Shown: positions 23,193 through 35,100 of the stretch, one piece after another
Layout: every line of letters starts with the position of its first letter
Position numbering within the stretch: the stretch's first letter is position 1
Assembly: GCA_035610835.1 (NCBI GenBank)
Contig: CM069452.1
Location: forward strand, 72,822,919 to 72,886,918
DNA from: Ophiura sarsii
Lineage: Eukaryota; Echinodermata; Ophiuroidea; Amphilepidida; Ophiuridae
Length of the DNA: 64,000 nt
Direction: 5' to 3'
The notes under the pieces: generated by a model
Told to the model about the DNA's origin: nothing
The model's database searches: none
Seen by the model: the letters and a program-made list of their open reading frames with translations, nothing else
Translations under genes and position numbers: made by a program

Positions 23193-26100
23193 GTAAGACC
23201 ATAAACAACCTTTTAAAAATACCTGTTTGTTTGTGCAGTATGAAAATCGGGTTCAAAATTCGGCACCCTGTAACGTGTTAGTGTTTCAGGTTTCAGTGTT
23301 TCTGTTCTGCTTCTGCTTCTGCTTGTAGACTGTACACAACGCCCTACTGGGCTATAACGGTACAGTGGTCTGGGGTCAAACGGTGGTAGCAATTAAACTT
23401 TAAAGTGGGCGCGCTCCACTAAGTTGTTGATATCTTAAATCAATGAGTCCAGAATTGATTTGAAATTATTTAAGTCCGGAGCCATTTTAGCATTGGTTGG
23501 TAGAAGATTCCACTCAGGTATCGTTCTTGGATAGAGGGAGAACTTGTAGCATTCTCTACATTCTTTGTTGTGTAAAGGTTCGTTCACATATTTGCGCTGC
23601 GGTATGGCAACCGGTTTTACTTCTGCCGCAATGTACGGCAATTTATCGCAGGTCACGCTGGGGCAATATTAATTATATCGAAAGAAAAACATCTAAAACT
23701 AAAAGCATGAAAAGGATTTTATAAAATTTAAGTGTTAGCGAACCCGACCCGGTCCGGCCCGAGTAAACAACTCAAGACTCAGTCAGAGTCAACAAGGTTC
23801 AACTTCACATTATTTCTCCCTGCGCTTCTCTATCAACAACGTCAACGAAGCTAGTTCTGAATCTAGCTACGAAAACAAGCATATAGATTTTAACCGGCAC
23901 TAAAATGTGGCTAGCTACAACCTGACTACAACTTGTATCCAATCACAGGCACTAAATACTAAGACCGTTACGTTAGGTTGAGGATCTAGACAATTGTTAA
24001 GTCAGTTCCAACTTCCAAATTTGGTGAAAATTATGTGGTTTAAATATCTCTCCATGCACAAATGTAAAGTAATCCAACCATACTCCCGCAATTTTGGAGT
24101 TGGGATGTGTCACACATGTGATGCACCGTGTGCCCTGTTGCTTTTAATGTGATCTTCATGAGCGCCAACGTTCTTCTGTAATCATAATGTACAAAACAGA
24201 TTCTTCCAAACCTTTCCCAACTTTCTAAGTCTTATCTCAAGAATTACTGAACCAATACTAGGCATGTGTGTACTTATTGGAATCTTATTCCAAATATGGT
24301 GATAACATTCAATCATTTTGACATTTTTTAAACAGTTTGTGAAATGTTGGAAGGCCTGCCAATTTGGAACTAACTAGACTATAGGCTATAGCAGGCCTTC
24401 TCAAATGGTGGCGCGCGCGCCACTTGTGGCGCATTGCATCAGTCCGAGTGGCGCGCAGAAGGACGCATGGAAAATTAAAAATTAAAAAATTAAAAATTAA
24501 AAATTAAAAATTAAAAAATTAAAATTAAAAAAAGAAGAAATACCGTATATCCCCAACTTCAACCAGATCGCAAGAAGCATGAAGAGCCACTTTAGCCACT
24601 ATAGGTAAATTAATAATTGAACGGACACAACTAAGCAGCGTATCGCGTACATTGCGTGAAGCGCGCACAACCGATTCGCGTTATAATTTCGGGCGCGATC
24701 ATCTTTGTACTGCGTTCGCGTTGTTCGTTCAATTATTAATTTACCTATAACTGCAGTGGGGTAAGTCATGATAAGTAGTAGTAGGCCTATTGATTATCAC
24801 TACATTTGCTACAATTTTGTGTACATTTTACCATCAACATCTCTTTATTTCGTGTACTATATTGCATGCAAATATAGCTCTCCTTAGCCTCTTAAAAGGG
24901 GGAAATCCATAAGCTTCCAGGGGATTTCGCCCCCTGGACCTAGCGGGCCCCTGGACCTAGCGGGCCCCTGGACCTAGCGGGCCCCTGGACCTAGCGGGCC
25001 CCTGGACCTCACCCGTTTTTCGCTCCGCTCGCTTCGCTCGCAGGGATAGTGGCGCTTCTAGATCACTAACATCTCAAAAGTGGTGCTTCACAAAATCTAA
25101 TTGAGAAGGCCTGGGCTATAGCATAGCATGCTTAGAGCAATTGAAAATCCAACATTATGTACATATTGTCTGCAGACGACAGTTCCAAATCAAAAATGTC
25201 AAGATTATTGGATTTTATCACCATATTTGGATTCACCATTAAAAATGCATTAAATTAAGTGTAACCATGTCTAGTATTGGTTCAGTAGTACTTGAAATAA
25301 GACTTTGAAAGTTGGGAAAAATTTCTGACAAATCTGTCCTGCCAATTTGGAACTGACGAGACTATAGCATACCAAACTTATATTTTATTCTAGTTTCATC
25401 ACTTTTATTTCCATCTTGTACAGGATTTTGAATTCATAAGATTGAAAGATAAAAGAGTGCTCTCAATCAGAGATGGTTGGGGTTATTCCCCTGTAGTGTA
25501 ATACATTTACAGTCATCAAAAAAAGTAACTATACAGGTAATAAATGGGCTTCTAACTCTTAAAATATATATCCTACTTAAAAATATTAAATTATAAAGTT
25601 GTTGGAAAATTTGTCTTCTTTAATATGAGATATTGCACGCTAGGATCAAGTGATTATTGAGGAAGTGGCACTCAAAAATGTAAGGAGAAGTTCGATTTTC
25701 ATTTTCACATTTTTATTTTCTACACACGGACCAATCTACGGGTACCTTATCGATTACCGGTACTGCAATTGAGGGATGCATGCGCAGGTTAGACAGTCGG
25801 CCGCATTGTTCCGACGGATCAATACGCCACACACACGCTACCTGTCATTCTCTCCCCCGTGTTGAAATGTAAAATGTGAATTTGAAATTGTGACTTTACC
25901 TTACATTTTGGATTGTCGCTTCTTAAATATTTAACTGATCCTAGCGTGCAATATCTCATATTAAAGAAGATAAATTTCTCAACAACTTTATTATTTAATA
26001 TTTCTAGGTAGGATATATATTTTTAGAGTTAAAAGCACATTTATTACCTGTATAGTTACTTTTTTTGATGACTGTATGTACATGTACAGTTGCAATCATC

Positions 26101-29100
26101 ATAAAGCCAAAAAGTCTCACCTTTCCTGTTCCTTGTCTCACATACATTTGGGGAAATAGCTATGCGAAATGTGTTTTGTTGTTGTTTTGTTTTTTGTTTT
26201 AGAAAAATGCTTAATTCTTTTTTTATTGTGTTTTGGCCCACCTTTTGTGTTGCCCTTTAGAAGCAAATATGTTTTCAATTTTTTCAGACAACTAAGAAAA
26301 TAGAAAGAAAAACCCAAGATTGGGCTCATAGCATAGTATAGGGTTATGCGGCAAAAGTGACTCCACATACTAATGCACGCGTGTATGTGAGACAGATCTT
26401 TTTCTTTTTAATAGCATTATTGCATATTACCAAATGATAGACCATGCAGAGTTTATTGACATTTTGATTGTTTTGTTTCAGGAGTGGAAAGAATATAAAC
26501 TACAGAAAGACACAGAACTGAGGTTTGAAGTAGAGCACAATGCAGCTGTGAATGTCAAGGTAATTGTTGAAGAAACTTTGTGTCACCACAGGTTGGAAGG
26601 TATTGAGAACTGAGGTTTGAAGTAGAGTACAATATGCTACTGTAAATGATGTCAAGGTAATTATTGAAGACAAGTTGGGAGGTATATAAGTGAGCGCATC
26701 ATGATATTACATTACACCTTAGCTATACAGAAGGAATTTTGGTCAGTTCAAACCTGATTTGTAATCTCTACACACAAATGGTCAACATGCATCAATGACT
26801 TGCACATGACATAGGGCCAAAAAAAGAAGTAATGTTGTCCTTCACAGCTTTCAGAGGGGCGGATTTAAAAAATAAAAAAAATAAAAAATCTTATACCAGC
26901 GGAAGCTCAAAGTTCAGCCAACAAGAAGTTGAAATCACACTAAGAGTCGCACATATGTTATAAACACTTAATTTAATATTCAATGCCATTTAAACTGTTA
27001 AAACAAAAAATCTGAAAGAAGAAAAAATAATCTGAAGAAAAAAAAGAATCGGAGCGGGCCTAAATCTGACAAGCGGTCGGTCAAGGACAACATTACAACA
27101 TTTTTTTTGCCTAGTGTGTGTCATGGTCAACGCTTATTTAATGTGTCGCTAATTGTGAGTTCAACCAATGTTAAGAATTTCCACAGTACCCTCTAAACAG
27201 CTGGTACTCGGTCATTAACTATAATTTAATATGTAATAAGTCGAAACTTATCCCAACTGAAAGTGGGGGATGAAAAAAAAAGGGGGGGGGAGAAGTCTTT
27301 AAAGCTAAAAGAAGTCAGAGTGCACACAGGTATGTGAAACCCACTAGGGCAGTTGTTGTTCCCTTGAGATAGAGAGACATACTGCAAAGAATAAAATAGT
27401 GGCAAAAAGTAAGAAGGAGGCCAAGAGGATGACAAATTATGCGTGATAAAGAGATAGGTAAAGAAAGTCAGCTGGTTATTAAGAAAACCATATTAAACAG
27501 ATCACTTCAAGTTTGTTGAAATGTAAAGAGGCAAATGCATGACCACATCATAATAGAAGTAAGTAGGATGACCTAGAGTGAACTTTGTGGAGTTCAAGGA
27601 AGCAGGCTGAGTTGAAAAAGTAAACAAAAATTGCTGAAAAAAGGGAGGGTATGTGGAATTTAAAAATATGAATAAATAAATAAATAATGGAAAAATAATA
27701 AATAAATTAAAAATATAACCTGAGAAAAGGAGACCACTGACTGCCAACCAGAACACTCCCAGGACCAAGTCCAAACTAGGTGGGACAGCCACACAGAGGG
27801 ATCAATCTGTTGTTTTGTTCGCCCTGCCTCCAGACAGTGGAACGGTGTGAATGGTATGACATTATAGTATAGTCATATAATTTAATGACTGAAAACCATC
27901 ACTGAACATTTCAAACATGTGAATTCCAACCTTTGCCATGAATAAAATCAAAATTTGTATGTTTCAAGAATAATAGTTCTCTGCGTTACTTTATCTCTCT
28001 TTTTTTCTTCTTCTTCTAGTTAAAAGATGGTCTGGCGGAGATATTTGGCACAGAGTTACTCCGGAATCATGTCTACACATTCTCATCAGGAGCTAAAATT
28101 GCACTCTTCACATGGCACGGATGCACCATAAGCATATCCTTTGTTAAGAGTGATGGACTGGTCACCTAAGTGATGTCCAACCAGGTTATTTCTGAGGGAG
28201 GGAAAGTGGAACTTGTTGGTCCTGGCCATTTTCCATTCTGGGTCTTAACATTTTATTGACATTGCGGTAAACACAGATGCAAAAATCACATTTTAGCGAG
28301 CATAAGAGTATTAAAAATGCACGGATTTGACAAAATAAACCCATTTCAGGCGAATCTTCACTATAGATTTGCATGAGTAAGTAAGAGTGATGAGTTGGCA
28401 TTTTTTGTAATTTTATTGTTATTTTGTTGATTGGTCATATTTGGGATTCGGGATGGTGAGTTTTGTTCCTGGGACCTGCTCCCACCCCTAGTGGGGACAA
28501 AAAACATTTATACAATGTACACATTGGCAATAGCAATATTTGTATGTAAGGGCTTGCTGGTTTGTATAAACAGACTGTAACCAAAAAATGTATACAATTG
28601 CAATTTCATTTTTAACCCAATTAAAATCATGCAATGTCAAAATCGTTTACACTCTTGTGATGATAAGTGATGTGTTGACTTGACTACCAGAATAATTTTA
28701 TTTGGTCAGTGATTTAGCTAAAGTGGCCCAGATGATTTAACATTTTAGACAATCGATCATATCTCTTCTTCCTGATCACCGATTTTCATAAAACAAAAAA
28801 AACAGAAAATTCCCTTCGCATGATATCAGAAATTGAAACAGGGATTACTTTAAAATTATTTTTAACATTTTTTTCAAAATTTTATAACTTCTGTTGTTAC
28901 AGCCTGTAGGCCCTATAGGTCTATATTAAGCATAACAAGATTTGTAAACGATTCTAATCCTGATAGTAAACCTAACCTGTAACTATATTACAACCATATC
29001 ATTGTTACTTACCTTGACTGACACATACTTAAGGGGTAAGACAGAGGTGGCTTACATATCCAAGGAGACGCCCATGATAACATACCTCAATACACATGCT

Positions 29101-32100
29101 GCCTTGGAACAAATGAGACTACAAGCTGAGAGTGAATCAACTAGAGGTCCTAGGGTATGTAACAGTTAGTTAATATATGCACAGGTTGAGTTGACACATA
29201 CTTAAGGGGTAAGACAGATGTGGCCTACATATCCAAGGAGACGCCCATGATAACATACCTCAATACACATGCTGCCTTGGAACAAATGAGACTACAAGCT
29301 GAGAGTGAATCAACTAGAGGTCCTAGGGTATGTAACAGTCAGTTAATATATGCACATACTTAAGGGGTAAGACAGAGGTGGCCTACATATCCAAGGAGAC
29401 GCCTATGATAACATACCTCAATACACATGCTGCCTTGGAACAAATGAGACAACAAGCTGAGAGTGAATCAACTAGAGGTCCTAGGGTATGTAACAGTTAG
29501 TTATAATGCATATACTTAAGGGGTAAGACAGAGGTGGCCTACATATCCAAGGAGACGCCTATGATAACATACCTCAATACACATGCTGCCTTGGAACAAA
29601 TGAGACTACAAGCTGAGAGTGAATCAACTAGAGGTCCTAGGGTATGTAATAGCTAGTTAATATATGCACAGGTTGAGTTGACACAAACTTAAGGGGTAAG
29701 ACAGAGGTGGCTTACATATCCAAGGAGACGCCCATGATAACATACCTCAATACACATGCTGCCTTGGAACAAATGAGACTACAAGCTGAGAGTGAATCAA
29801 CTAGAGGTCCTAGGGTATGTAACAGATAGTTAATATATGCATATACTTAAGGGGTAAGACAGAGGTGGCCTACATATCCAAGGAGACGCCTATGATAACA
29901 TACCTCAATACACATGCTGCCTTGGAACAAATGAGACTACAAGCTGAGAGTGAATCAACTAGAGGTCCTAGGGTATGTAACAGATAGTTAATATATGCAT
30001 ATACTTAAGGGGTAAGACAGAGGTGGCCTACATATCCAAGGAGACGCCTATGATAACATACCTCAATACACATGCTGCCTTGGAACAAATGAGACTACAA
30101 GCTGAGAGTGAATCAACTAGAGGTCCTAGGGTATGTAACAGATAGTTAATATATGCATATACTTAAGGGGTAAGACAGAGGTGGCCTACATATCCAAGGA
30201 GACGCCTATGATAACATACCTCAATACACATGCTGCCTTGGAACAAATGAGACTACAAGCTGAGAGTGAATCAACTAGAGGTCCTAGGGTATGTAACAGA
30301 TAGTTAATATATGCATATACTTAAGGGGTAAGACAGAGGTGGCTTACATATCCAAGGAGACGCCCATGATAACATACCTCAACACACATGCTGCCTTGGA
30401 ACAAATGAGACTACAAGCTGAGAGTGAATCAACTAGAGGTCCTAGGGTATGTAACGGTTAGTTAATATATGCACATACTTAAGGGGTAAGACAGAGGTGG
30501 CTTACATATCCAAGGAGACGCCTATGATAACATACCTCAACACTCATGCTGCCTTGGAACAAATGAGACTACAAGCTGAGAGTGAATCAACTAGAGGTCC
30601 TAGGGTATGTAATAGTTAGTTAATATATGCACATACTTAAGGGGTAAGACAGAGGTGGCCTACATATCCAAGGAGACGCCTATGATAACATACCTCAATA
30701 CACATGCTGCCTTGGAACAAATGAGACTACAAGCTGAGAGTGAATCAACTAGAGGTCCTAGGGTATGTAATAGTTAGTTAATATATGCACATACTTAAGG
30801 GGTAAGACAGAGGTGGCTTACATATCCAAGGAGACGCCTATGATAACATACCTCAATACACATGCTGCCTTGGAACAAATGAGACTACAAGCTGAGAGTG
30901 AATCAACTAGAGGTCCTAGGGTATGTAACAGTTAGTTATAATGCATATACTTAAGGGGTAAGACAGAGGTGGCCTACATATCCAAGGAGACGCCTATGAT
31001 AACATACCTCAATACACATGCTGCCTTGGAACAAATGAGACTACAAGCTGAGAGTGAATCAACTAGAGGTCCTAGGGTATGTAATAGCTAGTTAATATAT
31101 GCACATACTTAAGGGGTAAGACAGAGGTGGCTTACATATCCAAGGAGACGCCTATGATAACATACCTCAATACACATGCTGCCTTGGAACAAATGAGACT
31201 ACAAGCTGAGAGTGAATCAACTAGAGGTCCTAGGGTATGTAATAGTTAGTTAATATATGCACATACTTAAGGGGTAAGACAGAGGTGGCTTACATATCCA
31301 AGGAGACGCCTATGATAACATACCTCAATACACATGCTGCCTTGGAACAAATGAGACTACAAGCTGAGAGTGAATCAACTAGAGGTCCTAGGGTATGTAA
31401 TAGTTAGTTAATATATGCACAGGTTGAGTTGACACATACTTAAGGGGTAAGACAGATGTGGCCTACATATCCAAGGAGATGCCCATGATAACATACCTCA
31501 ATACACATGCTGCCTTGGAACAAATGAGACTACAAGCTGAGAGTGAATCAACTAGAGGTCCTAGGGTATGTAATAGTTAGTTAATAAATAATATATGCAC
31601 ATACTTAAGGGGTAAGACAGAGGTGACCTACATATCCAAGGAGACGCCTATGATAACATACCTCAATACACATGCTGCCTTGGAACAAATGAGATTACAA
31701 GCTGAGAGTGAATCAACTAGAGGTCCTAGGGTATGTAATAGTTAGTTAATATCATATGGATCTTAGGTGTTCACCTAAGCAGCCCATACTGACCACCAAA
31801 CCACAAGCGCATTTGTACTGTGCTTTTGGTATATGCCGATTACGCCCAAATTCGCTTAAAAAATCATATCTCAAGTTCTATCCAACTTTTTAAAAATGTA
31901 GAAACTGATTGATAATGCTGACATATTTCTTTCAAACAACATATACATATTACATTTTTAAAAAAATATTCTGGGCCGTTCTACAATTTATTTATATCCT
32001 AGTTTGGCATGTTTTTGGGTCATTTTATGCTGCTATATTTAAGAAATTTGCGTTTTTTCTTGATGGTTGTAGTCATTTGGGCGCCATTTCAAAACCGACT

Positions 32101-35100
32101 ATGATAATCAAAATGTAGAAACGGAATCATCTAAAGGAAGTGTTCTGTGAAGTAATCTCTTAAAATCAATCCGATTGGATAATATTTGGCACCGTACCCT
32201 TTAAGGTCCAATCAGCGACTGCGAAAAGTAATTTTTCAGTGTTGCATTGCTGGTCACGGTGGTCTGTGTGAGCAGTATGGGCAACAAAAGAACCAGTGTT
32301 TACCTTCTATTGTGCAACTCTCAATTGGCTATCGATTGGTCAACATCGGTGAGCCATAGCATAGATACAGCAATGCATACTGTGTATTACTGCTTATGTT
32401 AGGTGAACAAAATAACCGTACTAAGATTCATATGATGCATATACTTAAGGGGTAAGACAGAGGTGGCTTACATATCCAAGGAGACGCCTATGATAACATA
32501 CCTCAATACACATGCTGCCTTGGAACAAATGAGACTACAAGCTGAGAGTGAATCAACTAGAGGTCCTAGGGTATGTAATAGTTAGTTAATATATGCATAT
32601 ACTTAAGGGGTAAGACAGAGGTGGCTTACATATCTAAGGAGACGCCCATGATAACATACCTCAATACACATGCTGCCTTGGAACAAATGAGACAACAAGC
32701 TGAGAGTGAATCAATGTAGGGTATGTAATAGCTAGTTAATATATGCATATACTTAAGGGGTAAGACAGAGGTGGCTTACATATCCAAGGAGACGCCCATG
32801 ATAACATACCTCAACACACATGCTGCCTTGGAACAAATGAGACAACAAGCTGAGAGTGAATCAACTAGAGGTCCTAGGGTATGTAATAGTTAGTTAATAT
32901 ATGCATATACTTAAGGGGTAAGACAGAGGTGGCCTACATATCCAAGGAGACGCCCATGATAACATACCTCAACACACATGCTGCCTTGGAACAAATGAGA
33001 CAACAAGCTGAGAGTGAATCAACTAGAGGTCCTAGGGTATGTAATAGTTAGTTAATATATGCATATACTTAAGGGGTAAGACAGAGGTGGCTTACATATC
33101 CAAGGAGACGCCTATGATAACATACCTCAATACACATGCTGCCTTGGAACAAATGAGACTACAAGCTGAGAGTGAATCAACTAGAGGTCCTAGGGTATGT
33201 AACAGTTAGTTATAATGCATATACTTAAGGGGTAAGACAGAGGTGGCCTACATATCCAAGGAGACGCCTATGATAACATACCTCAATACACATGCTGCCT
33301 TGGAACAAATGAGACTACAAGCTGAGAGTGAATCAACTAGAGGTCCTAGGGTATGTAATAGCTAGTTAATATATGCACATACTTAAGGGGTAAGACAGAG
33401 GTGGCTTACATATCCAAGGAGACGCCTATGATAACATACCTCAATACACATGCTGCCTTGGAACAAATGAGACTACAAGCTGAGAGTGAATCAACTAGAG
33501 GTCCTAGGGTATGTAATAGTTAGTTAATATATGCACATACTTAAGGGGTAAGACAGAGGTGGCTTACATATCCAAGGAGACGCCTATGATAACATACCTC
33601 AATACACATGCTGCCTTGGAACAAATGAGACTACAAGCTGAGAGTGAATCAACTAGAGGTCCTAGGGTATGTAATAGTTAGTTAATATATGCACAGGTTG
33701 AGTTGACACATACTTAAGGGGTAAGACAGATGTGGCCTACATATCCAAGGAGATGCCCATGATAACATACCTCAATACACATGCTGCCTTGGAACAAATG
33801 AGACTACAAGCTGAGAGTGAATCAACTAGAGGTCCTAGGGTATGTAATAGTTAGTTAATAAATAATATATGCACATACTTAAGGGGTAAGACAGAGGTGA
33901 CCTACATATCCAAGGAGACGCCTATGATAACATACCTCAATACACATGCTGCCTTGGAACAAATGAGATTACAAGCTGAGAGTGAATCAACTAGAGGTCC
34001 TAGGGTATGTAATAGTTAGTTAATATATGCATATACTTAAGGGGTAAGACAGAGGTGGCTTACATATCCAAGGAGACGCCTATGATAACATACCTCAATA
34101 CACATGCTGCCTTGGAACAAATGAGACTACAAGCTGAGAGTGAATCAACTAGAGGTCCTAGGGTATGTAATAGTTAGTTAATATATGCATATACTTAAGG
34201 GGTAAGACAGAGGTGGCTTACATATCTAAGGAGACGCCCATGATAACATACCTCAATACACATGCTGCCTTGGAACAAATGAGACAACAAGCTGAGAGTG
34301 AATCAATGTAGGGTATGTAATAGCTAGTTAATATATGCATATACTTAAGGGGTAAGACAGAGGTGGCTTACATATCCAAGGAGACGCCCATGATAACATA
34401 CCTCAACACACATGCTGCCTTGGAACAAATGAGACAACAAGCTGAGAGTGAATCAACTAGAGGTCCTAGGGTATGTAATAGTTAGTTAATATATGCATAT
34501 ACTTAAGGGGTAAGACAGAGGTGGCCTACATATCCAAGGAGACGCCCATGATAACATACCTCAACACACATGCTGCCTTGGAACAAATGAGACAACAAGC
34601 TGAGAGTGAATCAACTAGAGGTCCTAGGGTATGTAATAGTTAGTTAATATATGCACATACTTAAGGGGTAAGACAGAGGTGGCTTACATATCCAAGGAGA
34701 CGCCCATGATAACATACCTCAACACACATGCTGCCTTGGAACAAATGAGACAACAAGCTGAGAGTGAATCAACTAGAGGTCCTAGGGTATGTAACGGTTA
34801 GTTAATATATGCACATACTTAAGGGGTAAGACAGAGGTGGCTTACATATCTAAGGAGACGCCCATGATAACATACCTCAATACACATGCTGCCTTGGAAC
34901 AAATGAGACTACAAGCTGAGAGTGAATCAACTAGAGGTCCTAGGGTATGTAATAGTTAGTTATAATGCATATACTTAAGGGTAAGACAGAGGTGGCCTAC
35001 ATATCCAAGGAGACGCCCATGATAACATACCTCAATACACATGCTGCCTTGGAACAAATGAGACTACAAGCTGAGAGTGAATCAACTAGAGGTCCTAGGG

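Noticed and set aside
25776..25787. Alternative CLP1 first exon (MHAQ, then GTTAGA)
   Set aside because: In phase, but inside a Tc1-type MITE, with a weaker donor, and gives a protein shorter than 425 residues.
28134..29040. GT-AG version of CLP1 intron 3
   Set aside because: In frame, but lacks a pyrimidine tract and loses one aligned residue, while the AT-AC version matches donor, branch site and protein alignment.
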